A DNA stretch of 64,000 nt from Algivirga pacifica (GTDB lineage Bacteria > Bacteroidota > Bacteroidia > Cytophagales > Flammeovirgaceae), in NCBI RefSeq assembly GCF_039543525.1, contig NZ_BAABJX010000052.1, forward strand, positions 124,001-188,000, in the 5' to 3' direction. Each line of letters begins with the position of its first letter. Position 1 is the first letter of the stretch. The notes under the pieces were generated by a model. That model searched no databases. It was not told where the DNA came from and worked only from the letters and a program-made list of their open reading frames with translations. The position numbers and the translations under genes are program-made. Shown one piece after another: positions 18,004 through 25,648 of this stretch.

Positions 18004-18073
18004 CTAGAAACTGGTCGTAGCGTCCCTAGAAACTGGTCGTAGGCTCCAGCCTACGACCTGCAGCGGGTTTGCA
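18004..18073. repeat. Dispersed GGTCGTAGG palindromic repeat, copy 1
   Basis: Two direct copies of CTAGAAACTGGTCGTAG (18004-18020 and 18026-18042) lead into a perfect 11-bp stem (GGTCGTAGGCT with AGCCTACGACC, 18035-18058). This is followed by CAGCGGGTTTGCA. A related copy lies at 41750-41857, so this is a dispersed intergenic element. Confidence 0.85.
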
Positions 18074-18094
18074 CTACTCCCAAAAGTTGATAAG

Positions 18095-18421
18095 ATGAGT
18101 CATCCCATATTAACATTTAAGGGGTGGCTCATATTTTTTTCTTTAAAAAGTGCCTTTATATATCTAAAAATGGCCTTGAAGAATTGCCGTTAAAATTTTT
18201 AATCGTAAAAGCGTTAAGAAAATTCCATTGTTTGAGCGCAGCGAGTTTGGAATTTTTAGCTTTTGCGATTAGAAATTAGGCAAATTCTTCAAAGCCTTGA
18301 TTTTTTTGCTTCGTTTTTTCATCAAGGAAAAAATGAAGAAGCTCATAAAGGGCTTGTGAGATAGTTGTAAAGGGATGAATTCTCAGAAAGCTAAGCCATT
18401 TGTTAATATGGGATGATTCAT
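18095..18421. mobile_element. MITE-like element with 21-bp terminal inverted repeats
   Basis: Termini at 18095-18115 and 18401-18421 are inverted repeats matching at 20 of 21 positions, sharing the core TGTTAATATGGGATGA. Inside, 18172-18296 forms nested inverted repeats (CTTGAAGAATT with AATTCTTCAA, AATCGTAAAAGC with GCTTTTGCGATT, and AATTCCA with TGGAATT). A further hairpin lies at 18295-18327. There is no transposase frame, so it would be non-autonomous. No obvious target-site duplication was identified. Confidence 0.6.
18098..18141 (+). terminator. Possible terminator within the left end of the MITE-like element
   Basis: GAGTCATCCC and GGGGTGGCTC pair as RNA with G-U pairs and are followed by ATATTTTTTT. 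This could end the thiD transcript. The overlap with the element terminus means the element may supply the terminator. Confidence 0.55.
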
Positions 18422-18527
18422 GTTTTTTCTTTTATGACTCAAAGCTTCAAGTTCCAACCATTTTGAGGTTTCATGACTCTTTACAATGTATGTATTCAAA
18501 CATTTTCATAATCCAAATATGATAGTC

Positions 18528-19010
18528 ATGAAATTGACCAATAATTCCATACTTTTTTTACTGCTGTTTTCATTTTTAACCTTTAGTTGCGAAGAGGAGC
18601 TAGAGCCTACTTATCAAGAGTTAGAAGGAACTTGGAGAGTTTACCAGTACGAGTTTCATAATTCCGATAATCCAACGAAAATAATCGCAGAGGATAGTGC
18701 TTCCCGGATTCAGTTTAAGGGAGAGGAGTATCAGACCCAGTTGCCTCCATACCTTGCTCGTGTGGCTGATTATACTCCTGCACCTTGGGAGAGGTATACT
18801 CTTTATTATTATGACAGTTTGGGAGGAGAAGCATTAGCCGAGGAGCGGTTGTTTATTGATTTTGAGTTTGATGATGAGTATTCATATATGCCAGAAGGAC
18901 CTATTACACTAACGGAAGACTTCTTGACCATTGAGCCTCAACCAATCAGTAATTCCAATGCCTTGTCAATTATTTTATTCAAGAAGATAGTTTATAAAAG
19001 AGTTGAGTAA
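18528..19010 (+). CDS. Predicted lipoprotein, paralogue of the next gene
   Basis: A 160-residue protein counted from ATG 18528, chosen because it gives a clean lipoprotein signal (MKLTNNSILFLLLFSF then LTFSC, Cys21). An upstream ATG at 18486 would add 14 residues before the signal. The mature part starts PTYQELEGTWRVYQYEF and is acidic, with strand-like composition. This resembles small lipocalin-like or copper-resistance-type Bacteroidota lipoproteins, but no family is firmly recognised. The next gene shares the PTxxELxGxWRxxxY opening, so they are tandem paralogues. Cellular place: membrane-anchored, periplasmic or surface. Confidence 0.72.
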   Translation: MKLTNNSILFLLLFSFLTFSCEEELEPTYQELEGTWRVYQYEFHNSDNPTKIIAEDSASRIQFKGEEYQTQLPPYLARVADYTPAPWERYTLYYYDSLGGEALAEERLFIDFEFDDEYSYMPEGPITLTEDFLTIEPQPISNSNALSIILFKKIVYKRVE

Positions 19011-19207
19011 AGGAGGTACAGTATAATGGTTAAGATGGAGGCTGTCACATGATATATGTTTATGGTTTATGCTCGATAAGCAGCGTTGATTTAAAAAGCT
19101 ATCGCATTAAATAATGTGAAAAAGTAGACACTGTTTCAACCTATTTTTCACTTCCTGTTTCTTTGAAATACATAGCTCAAAAAATCAAAGATTCTAAACA
19201 AACTTTT

Positions 19208-19633
19208 ATGAAACATTTTTCTTTAATCCCATTACTATTTATCCTTATTCAGTTCAGCAGTTGCCAATCCGAAATACGCCCTACCAAAAAAGAACTACAA
19301 GGAAGCTGGAGAGAGTTTAAGTATGTCGGAGGAATTGCAGGTCTCAATGAGACCATACCAAGTGGCAAGGCTTCTATCCTTCACTTTGATGGAGGCAAGT
19401 ATGAAGTAGAGTTGCCTGAAATGTTGACACCTTATTTTGAGTTAGCTGAAGGGGACAGGGAAGGAAGTTATAAACTTTCTTATGATGAGAGCCTTATTTT
19501 AAAGAAAGAAACCTTGATGATCTCCTTGACGGATACTTGGGGAGGAATACTGGAAATAAATGGAGATACTATGAGTATAGGGCAGGATGTATATGATGGT
19601 ACGGCAGTTGTTTACCTGAGAGTTACGGAGTAA
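19208..19633 (+). CDS. Predicted lipoprotein, paralogue of the previous gene
   Basis: A 141-residue protein counted from ATG 19208, which directly gives a lipoprotein signal (MKHFSLIPLLFILIQ then FSSC, Cys19). An upstream start at 19163 would place 15 charged residues before it. The mature chain begins PTKKELQGSWREFKY, closely matching the previous lipoprotein, then diverges. Function is unknown. The two are 197 bp apart and followed by a 16-bp inverted repeat. A bacteriocin-like peptide gene converges on this gene from the other strand. Whether these lipoproteins relate to that peptide, for example as immunity proteins, is only a guess. Confidence 0.72.
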   Translation: MKHFSLIPLLFILIQFSSCQSEIRPTKKELQGSWREFKYVGGIAGLNETIPSGKASILHFDGGKYEVELPEMLTPYFELAEGDREGSYKLSYDESLILKKETLMISLTDTWGGILEINGDTMSIGQDVYDGTAVVYLRVTE

Positions 19634-19638
19634 AGTTA

Positions 19639-19700
19639 GTTATGAGTGATGAGTTATGAATTTTAACTTTTTCTTAAGCATCACTCATAACTCATCACTC
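19639..19700. repeat. Inverted heptad repeat (GTTATGA, GTGATGA)
   Basis: The left arm reads GTTATGA-GTGATGA-GTTATGA. The right arm carries the complement, with 16 bp of perfect pairing between 19644-19659 and 19685-19700. It separates the convergent lipoprotein and peptide genes and may terminate both. Confidence 0.85.
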
Positions 19701-19711
19701 CAAATTCCCTT

Positions 19712-19846
19712 CTACAGCATAGGCACAGGAAGTCTAGTGTTTTTCTTGATGTAGTCATACATCATCACAAATAGTCCCACCAAAGCGGTCTTAAAACCGA
19801 CACCACCTTGTACTGCTTGCATCTCTTGTTTTGTTAATTCTTTCAT
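19712..19846 (-). CDS. Double-glycine leader peptide (bacteriocin/pheromone-like precursor)
   Basis: A 44-residue frame encodes the leader MKELTKQEMQAVQGG, an almost ideal double-glycine leader of the bacteriocin type (hydrophobic Leu, Met and Val at regular spacing before Gly-Gly). The predicted mature core is 29 residues: VGFKTALVGLFVMM then YDYIKKNTRLPVPML, an amphipathic peptide without Cys. Such precursors are normally cleaved and exported by a peptidase-containing ABC transporter, which is not in this window. The frame ends just inside a 16-bp inverted repeat. Start ATG 19846 is the only good start. It is too short for most gene callers. Confidence rests on the leader match. Confidence 0.75.
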   Translation of the reverse strand: MKELTKQEMQAVQGGVGFKTALVGLFVMMYDYIKKNTRLPVPML

Positions 19847-19991
19847 CTTAATCAATGGGTTTTCGTTAAACGTTAATTTTACTATGGTTCAAAGGTGGGG
19901 CGACTCAGGGTAATAATATGGTACCGGAGCTAATGTATGTTAACGTCAAAAAAAACTCACTTCTTATATGCTCGGTTTGGTCGATGAAATC

Positions 19992-20031
19992 ACCCGATAC
20001 TTCTATTCTTTTTTGAATAGGGGTATCGGGT
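19992..20031. repeat. Hairpin, ACCCGATAC with GTATCGGGT
   Basis: Nine outer pairs and five inner pairs (TATTC with GAATA) enclose a T-rich loop upstream of the beta-barrel gene. No T-run follows on either strand, so it is more likely a leader or operator structure than a terminator. Confidence 0.55.
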
Positions 20032-20065
20032 ATTTACTTTGGAGCTGTAGAATCATTTAACAATT

Positions 20066-20097
20066 CAACTCACCAAAGGTGGAGTTAAAACGATTCA
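20066..20097. repeat. Single CACC-AAA-GGTG mini-hairpin in the beta-barrel leader
   Basis: The same ACTCACCAAAGGTG module seen in the thiD leader occurs here between CAATTCA and GATTCAAC. It looks like a one-module version of the modular arrays. It ends about 27 bases before the next start. Confidence 0.6.
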
Positions 20098-20123
20098 ACA
20101 GGAAACAGACTTTATACGACTAA

Positions 20124-22913
20124 ATGAATATGATGCGTACCCTACTCCTTATACTATTTACCATGATCACCACTTCTGTATGGGCACAAGGTGTCCTAAT
20201 GGGAAAACTGGTGCAAGAACAAAAACAACCGCTGGAAGGAGCGAATGTCATGCTGTTAAGTAATGATACCTTGGGACAGCCTCCTTATCAGAAAATGACA
20301 GTAACCAATGAGCGAGGCTTTTTTCGCTTTCAGGAAGTACCTGAAGGGAACTATCAACTATTAATGACCTATATGGGGTATCAACGATTACAAATGTCCA
20401 TCATGGTGAAGAAAGGATTTAATAATGCCAAAGTGTTGGAGATGGTACCGGATGAAAAAACCTTGGATGTCGTAGTGGTAGAAGATCAATCGGCCACAAC
20501 GATTCAAGGTGATACGGTACAGTTCAAGGCTTCTTCCTTTCAAACCAACCCTGATGCCAGTGCGGAAGATTTGATACGAAAGATGCCCGGTATTGCTGTT
20601 GATCAGGAAGGTGTGAAGGCCGAGGGGGAAACAGTGCGGAAAGTATTGGTGGATGGTAAACCTTTTTTTGGAGATGATCCTTCTATTGCTTTAAAGAACC
20701 TTCCGGCTGAGATTATTGATAAGATTCAGGTTTTTGATAAACTCAGCGAGCAATCGGAGTTTACAGGAGTGGATGATGGGAATACGACTAAGACGATCAA
20801 TATTATTACAAAGTCAGAAGTCAAGCAAAGCCAGTTTGGAAATCTGTATGGCGGATATGGTACAGATAGTCGCTACAAGGCAGGGGGAACGATCAATATT
20901 TTTAATGGGGAGCAGCGTATATCGATTATTGGGATGAGCAATAATGTGAGTATGCAGAACTTTGCGACAGAGGATATCATGGGAGTGGTAGGAACCTCGT
21001 CTCGAAGAAGAGGTCGTGGTAGAGGTGCAGGAGGGCCGAGAGGAGGGGCTTCCGAAAACTTTATGATAGGACAGCAAGAAGGAATTGCCACAACACATGC
21101 CTTTGGCGTAAACTATAATGATCAATGGGGTGAGAAGACGGAGGTCAGTGGTAGTTATTTCTTTAATATGACAGAAACCAATAGTGATCAACAACTTTTC
21201 CGTACTTACCTCAATGATAGCGGGCAGCGTTATGAGGAAGATAATCTTTTGCAAAGTACCAATGCCAATCATCGCTTGTCTATGCGCATAGACCATAAGT
21301 TCAATGAAAAAACATCTTTATTGATTCGTCCTAGGGTAAGCTTGCAACAATATAATGCAGTAGATAACCTTACGGGAACCAACTTTCTGGAAGAAAATAA
21401 TATAATGCTGAATAGTATTGTGAATGAAAATATGAAGGATCGCCTGGGGGTGCAACTGAATAATGATATGCTGTTACGTCATCGTTTTGAGAAAAGAGGA
21501 AGAACCATTTCCCTGAACTTATCAACAGCAGCGAATAATCAGGAAGGAGAAGAATCAATCTATGCAGAGCAGCTACTGGAAAGAACTCAGGAGATGATTA
21601 CGACTCAGCAACAAGTACTGCAGACTAATGGAGGGTATACGTTATCAGGGGACTTGGTCTATACGGAACCTGTTTCCAAAAATAGCAGTTTGATGTTTCG
21701 TTACCAGTCCTCCTATGCCCATAATACCTCAGAGCGAGAAACGTATGACCTATTGGAGGAAAGCGAGGTATTAGATAGTCTATATTCCAATTATTTTGAT
21801 AACGATTACCTTACACACAAAGGAGGTATTGCATTTAATTATAGAAAGAGAGGAGAGAATAGAAAGTTCTCTATGTTGATGCTTGGGGTGGATTACCAAC
21901 GTGCCAGTTTACTGTCTGAGCAAACCTACCCACTGATTGATGCGAATGAATATCAATTTGACAATCTATTACCTCATGCTCGTTGGATGATCAGGGAAGG
22001 AAGAAACAGTATGCTGATGCTTTCTTATCGTACCCGAACCAATGCCCCTTCCATTACGCAGTTACAGAATGTGGTTGATAATAGCAATCCTCAGCAATTA
22101 TCTTCGGGGAATGCTAATTTGGAGCAAGCGTACTCCCATTCCTTAAATTTTAGATATAGAAATAGTCAGTTGGGACAAGGACAGAGTTTATTTGGCTTTG
22201 TAAACGTGACATTGGATCAGAATCATATTGGAAGCAGTACTGTGATTGCTGAAGAAGATATGCTGATAGAGGGAGTGGCTTTGCCAGCAGGAGGAACTTA
22301 TACCCAGCCAATAAATGTTGAGGGATATTTTAATGCTCGGGCATTACTAAATTACGGAGTAGCCACAGAGTGGATTAAATCCAACATTAACCTGACTACA
22401 GGAGCGAGTTATACCCATAGTCCAGGGGTGATCAATGACGAGATCAATGAAGTCAATACCAAAGCGATGAACTATGGTGTAGTGGTTGCCAGTAATATTA
22501 GCCCGATGGTGGACTTTACATTATCGACTACGGGGGAGTATAGTATTGCTAAAAATACCTTGCAACCAGTCTTGGATAATAATTACTATAAGCAAACGAC
22601 AGGAGGGAGTCTGAATTATATTTTTGGTAAGGGCTTTGTATTCCGCACAGATCTTAATCATATCTGGTATACAGGATTGTCGGATGAACTGAATCAGAAT
22701 TTCTTGATCTGGAATGCAAGTTTAGGTAAGAAATTATTCAAAGATCAGAGAGGAGAACTTCGTCTGGAAGTATTTGATTTACTGAATCAGAATCAGGCAT
22801 TGAGTAGAACTATTTCGGATGCTTACCTGGAGGATACCAGAACCAATGTATTGACACAGTATTTTATGCTAACGTTTCGATATAAGTTGAGTCATATCAA
22901 GACTGGAATATAA
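20124..22913 (+). CDS. Outer-membrane beta-barrel protein, TonB-receptor-like
   Basis: A 929-residue protein with signal peptide (MNMMRTLLLILFTMITTSVWAQ). A carboxypeptidase-regulatory-like domain follows (LEGANVMLLSND to YQLLMTYMGYQ, about residues 30-95), then a plug-like segment (IRKMPGIAVDQEGVKAEG, VLVDGKPFFGDDP, NIITK, about 150-235) and a long beta barrel. This is the outer membrane beta-barrel protein type (OMP_b-brl_3) common in Bacteroidota. An Arg/Gly-rich insert (RRRGRGRGAGGPRGG, near residue 292) is an odd exposed loop. No SusD-like partner follows and a terminator comes next, so it is probably monocistronic. The substrate is unknown. Confidence 0.88.
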   Translation: MNMMRTLLLILFTMITTSVWAQGVLMGKLVQEQKQPLEGANVMLLSNDTLGQPPYQKMTVTNERGFFRFQEVPEGNYQLLMTYMGYQRLQMSIMVKKGFNNAKVLEMVPDEKTLDVVVVEDQSATTIQGDTVQFKASSFQTNPDASAEDLIRKMPGIAVDQEGVKAEGETVRKVLVDGKPFFGDDPSIALKNLPAEIIDKIQVFDKLSEQSEFTGVDDGNTTKTINIITKSEVKQSQFGNLYGGYGTDSRYKAGGTINIFNGEQRISIIGMSNNVSMQNFATEDIMGVVGTSSRRRGRGRGAGGPRGGASENFMIGQQEGIATTHAFGVNYNDQWGEKTEVSGSYFFNMTETNSDQQLFRTYLNDSGQRYEEDNLLQSTNANHRLSMRIDHKFNEKTSLLIRPRVSLQQYNAVDNLTGTNFLEENNIMLNSIVNENMKDRLGVQLNNDMLLRHRFEKRGRTISLNLSTAANNQEGEESIYAEQLLERTQEMITTQQQVLQTNGGYTLSGDLVYTEPVSKNSSLMFRYQSSYAHNTSERETYDLLEESEVLDSLYSNYFDNDYLTHKGGIAFNYRKRGENRKFSMLMLGVDYQRASLLSEQTYPLIDANEYQFDNLLPHARWMIREGRNSMLMLSYRTRTNAPSITQLQNVVDNSNPQQLSSGNANLEQAYSHSLNFRYRNSQLGQGQSLFGFVNVTLDQNHIGSSTVIAEEDMLIEGVALPAGGTYTQPINVEGYFNARALLNYGVATEWIKSNINLTTGASYTHSPGVINDEINEVNTKAMNYGVVVASNISPMVDFTLSTTGEYSIAKNTLQPVLDNNYYKQTTGGSLNYIFGKGFVFRTDLNHIWYTGLSDELNQNFLIWNASLGKKLFKDQRGELRLEVFDLLNQNQALSRTISDAYLEDTRTNVLTQYFMLTFRYKLSHIKTGI

Positions 22914-22949
22914 TGAAGTAAAAAAGTGCAAGAGAGTAGTATATACGGA

Positions 22950-22988
22950 CCGAGAAGTAAGGAGATTACTCTTTACTTCTCGGTTTTT
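22950..22988 (+). terminator. Rho-independent terminator after the beta-barrel gene
   Basis: CCGAGAAGTAA pairs with TTACTTCTCGG and is followed by TTTTT. Confidence 0.92.
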
Positions 22989-23130
22989 GTTTAATAAAAA
23001 GGTTTATATTTTTAACTTATTTTAACTAATTACATTAACTTGTTATCAAAGTATTGTTTTTCAGTGCTTTAATGGTGTTTAATTAAGTGATTTTCATGCT
23101 TTCTGAATCATTGCTGCTTTTTCTTATTTA

Positions 23131-23145
23131 AAATTAGTCTAATTT
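23131..23145. promoter_or_regulatory. Candidate operator 1: AAATTAG-T-CTAATTT
   Basis: A perfect 7-1-7 palindrome 47 bases before the first gene of the heme locus. TTAG-n-CTAA resembles DtxR/IdeR-type metal-repressor sites. A second near-copy lies closer to the gene. The binding protein is inferred only. Confidence 0.5.
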
Positions 23146-23159
23146 AGTGATGCAATTAA

Positions 23160-23174
23160 TAATTAGTCTAAATA
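23160..23174. promoter_or_regulatory. Candidate operator 2: TAATTAG-T-CTAAATA
   Basis: A near-palindrome (6 of 7 arm pairs) sharing AATTAGTCTAA with operator 1. It ends 18 bases before the start of the CbiX-like gene and is placed to block transcription or early elongation. Confidence 0.5.
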
Positions 23175-23192
23175 AAATTTAAAAATTAATCG

Positions 23193-24119
23193 ATGAAACT
23201 AATTACAAACACACTTTGGACATTGTTGGTGACAATGTTACTTTTTTCATGTTCAGCAGAGCAACAAGCTTCAAAAGGAAGTGCTAATCATAGTGATCAA
23301 CCGAAAGTAGGGGTATTGCTAGTAAACCATGGTTCTGTATCAGAGAACTGGAGAAATATGTTGTTGGATATTGAGGCCAATGTAGAAGATAGTATTATGG
23401 CATCGGGTGTGGTATCTGAAGTGAGAACGGCATTTATGGAGTATACTGAGCCTTCTATTGCCACACAGCTAAAATGGTTTGATCAGGAAGGGTATGATGA
23501 GGTCGTGATTGTTCCTATTTTTTTGACAATTAGCTCTCACACGAATAAGGATATTCCTACGATTGCAGGTATTGCGAATAATCCTGATGTAAAGAAGCAA
23601 TTGGAGTCTGAAAAAATCGAAACATATAAAGCAAAAGCGAAAGTGACGATTGCTCCTCTATTGGATTACCCTAGCGTATTGAAGAAGAACATTACCAGAA
23701 GAGTCAAAGCTTTGAGTGATGGTTCCGGAAATGAGGGAGTAGCCTTGATCGCTTACGGTGATGCAGAGTTCAATCAACAGTGGGAAGAAATGGTAGAAGA
23801 CCTAGGGAAATACCTGAAAGTACAAACAGGGATTGGAACCATCTCTTACGGATGGTGTGGACACTTGGTACGTTACTCTAGCGAGCCAACTAAAAAAGCG
23901 ATTGAGCAAGTGTTGGAGTTGGAGGACAAAGCAATTGTTATTCCTGTATTGGTAGCAAATGATGAGTACTTCCAGGGAGAGATCATCCAGAAAGGAGTAG
24001 ACATGATTGGTGATAAGGACAAAGTGATTTACAAGCAAGATGCGATTTTGCCAGATCCGTATATCAACCAATGGGTAATTGATATCGTGAAGCAAACCGT
24101 AGAAGAGGTTGTATTATAA
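23193..24119 (+). CDS. CbiX/CbiK-like chelatase lipoprotein
   Basis: A 308-residue lipoprotein (MKLITNTLWTLLVTMLLFSC, Cys20) carrying a sirohydrochlorin cobaltochelatase-like fold in two halves. The metal-site histidines of CbiX-type chelatases appear as VLLVNHGS (His46) and TISSHTNKDIP (His116). A third candidate is His224 in YGWCGHLVRYSS. Cytoplasmic CbiX inserts cobalt into sirohydrochlorin, but an exported lipid-anchored form cannot serve that step. Its place ahead of a flavin/iron-sulfur membrane protein, a heme-type TonB receptor and HmuY suggests binding or metal removal of an imported tetrapyrrole. Direction of chemistry is inference. Two TTAGTCTAA palindromes precede it. Confidence 0.85.
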   Translation: MKLITNTLWTLLVTMLLFSCSAEQQASKGSANHSDQPKVGVLLVNHGSVSENWRNMLLDIEANVEDSIMASGVVSEVRTAFMEYTEPSIATQLKWFDQEGYDEVVIVPIFLTISSHTNKDIPTIAGIANNPDVKKQLESEKIETYKAKAKVTIAPLLDYPSVLKKNITRRVKALSDGSGNEGVALIAYGDAEFNQQWEEMVEDLGKYLKVQTGIGTISYGWCGHLVRYSSEPTKKAIEQVLELEDKAIVIPVLVANDEYFQGEIIQKGVDMIGDKDKVIYKQDAILPDPYINQWVIDIVKQTVEEVVL

Positions 24120-24192
24120 AATACAACCGTAGGGGTGTGATGAATCGCATCCCCATATAATCACAATAGATTTACAGCAAATAGGCACAGCA

Positions 24193-25635
24193 ATGAAAAA
24201 GCATCTCCGTATCGACTACCGCAAGTCACTAATCACAGTAACGATCTTAGGGGTATTCGTTTTTTTTGGGATCAATGGATCGATTAACGAGCAGACGGAA
24301 GCATTACATTTTGAGACATTGGAAAATGAGTTCTTTCCTGCCAAGTTGGTACTACCGAATGAAAAAATGGTTGTCTCTCATGGAATCTTGAGCACCGGCA
24401 ATCACGGGATCAAGTTGGAGTATGGGTTGTTGACTCCTGGTAAAAAGGAGCAAGATGCTTTTGGGTTGCTTTCTTCCGGCAAGGAAGTGTCTTCTTTGCA
24501 TGATAATGAGTGGGCAGAAACGATGGAGCAACGTTTGTTCTCTATACTAGGTGCTGAAGCAACCTTTGAGGTGATGCAGCAAGAAGAATTTTGTTTTGCA
24601 GAGATTTATGAAAAAGGCCGCTTGGTTAATCTGTATGTAGAAAACTATGCGCACAATAAGGTACAAGGCTATGCCGGACCAATTTATGTAGGGGCTTTTC
24701 TGGATCTTAGGGGAGAAATAGAGGAAGTACGTTACCTTACCTCCAAGGAGACGGAAAGTTACCTTAGAAAAATTAGTCGCTCAGGGTATTATGAGCAGTA
24801 CAAAGGAATAGCCCTGGAAGAAGAAAGTGCTCAGGTAGATGCCATTTCTGGAGCCACGATTACGACAAAGGCCGTAGCGGAGTCCGTTACAGATATGATA
24901 GGGGTGTATGCTCCCCATTTGGATGTGTATTATGCTTCGGGACTAGACGCATTTTTGGTGAAAGCAGAACTAACCTATATCTGGATTATTCATCTTTTGT
25001 TTATGGTGTTGATAGTCTTGTTGACAAGCCTTCCGCAGATCAAGAAAACCAAGCGTATGCGTTTGTGGATTGCCTTGGCATCTTTGGGATATTTGGGGTT
25101 TACGCTGAATAGTTCGTTTACCTATATTACTTATTTACAACCTTTCATGGGTACCGAACTTTCCCTCTTTATGGCTGGATACGCACTCCTTACGTTATTG
25201 GGGGCAATCTGGGGGAAGAATATTTATTGCATATATATATGTCCGTTTGGTGCTGCTCAAATAATCTCTTTACGTTATTCGCCTTTCAAGAATAAGAAGC
25301 TGATCATTACCAACAAGCAAGCGGAATATATTCGCTATGGACTTACCTTAGTGTTGATCGCTGGCTTTGTCATGGGCTATAGGGACTTTGGGAGCTTTGA
25401 GTTGTTCCCGGATTTATTTGGTTTGGATTATACGTCTTACTGGTTTTTCCTGGCAGTATTTTTTGTCGTGATTTCCATGCGTTTTCCAATGCTATGGTGT
25501 AGAGTAACTTGCCCTACAGGATGTGTGCTGGATACCCTTCAAAAAATATCGGAAGCGAGTAAGTCCAAAAATAAAAAGACCGTTGCCCGTCCAAGAAAAA
25601 CGCTAAAAAAGACAACAATTGCAGTGATTTCATGA
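24193..25635 (+). CDS. Membrane FMN-binding and NosR/NapH-like polyferredoxin protein
   Basis: A 480-residue inner-membrane protein. After one N-terminal membrane helix comes a periplasmic FMN-binding domain with the covalent flavin motif SGATITT (Thr224 expected to carry FMN). About five membrane helices follow, with two CX3CP motifs, CIYICPFGA (Cys346, Cys350) and CRVTCPTGC (Cys436, Cys440), as in NosR/NapH electron-transfer proteins. It would carry electrons from the membrane to the periplasm. Position between the CbiX-like lipoprotein (73 bp upstream) and the receptor (13 bp downstream) suggests it powers a reductive step on imported tetrapyrrole. The C-terminal tail is short and basic, without a full ferredoxin domain. 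Confidence 0.87.
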   Translation: MKKHLRIDYRKSLITVTILGVFVFFGINGSINEQTEALHFETLENEFFPAKLVLPNEKMVVSHGILSTGNHGIKLEYGLLTPGKKEQDAFGLLSSGKEVSSLHDNEWAETMEQRLFSILGAEATFEVMQQEEFCFAEIYEKGRLVNLYVENYAHNKVQGYAGPIYVGAFLDLRGEIEEVRYLTSKETESYLRKISRSGYYEQYKGIALEEESAQVDAISGATITTKAVAESVTDMIGVYAPHLDVYYASGLDAFLVKAELTYIWIIHLLFMVLIVLLTSLPQIKKTKRMRLWIALASLGYLGFTLNSSFTYITYLQPFMGTELSLFMAGYALLTLLGAIWGKNIYCIYICPFGAAQIISLRYSPFKNKKLIITNKQAEYIRYGLTLVLIAGFVMGYRDFGSFELFPDLFGLDYTSYWFFLAVFFVVISMRFPMLWCRVTCPTGCVLDTLQKISEASKSKNKKTVARPRKTLKKTTIAVIS

Positions 25636-25648
25636 CCCTTTAGAAGAT

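Noticed and set aside
18172..18296. Riboswitch downstream of thiD
   Set aside because: The nested hairpins are part of a terminal-repeat-bounded element after the gene, and no TPP-type core is visible.
20814..21296. 160-codon minus-strand frame inside the beta-barrel gene
   Set aside because: Shadow frame opposite a well-supported outer-membrane protein; no start context or motif.
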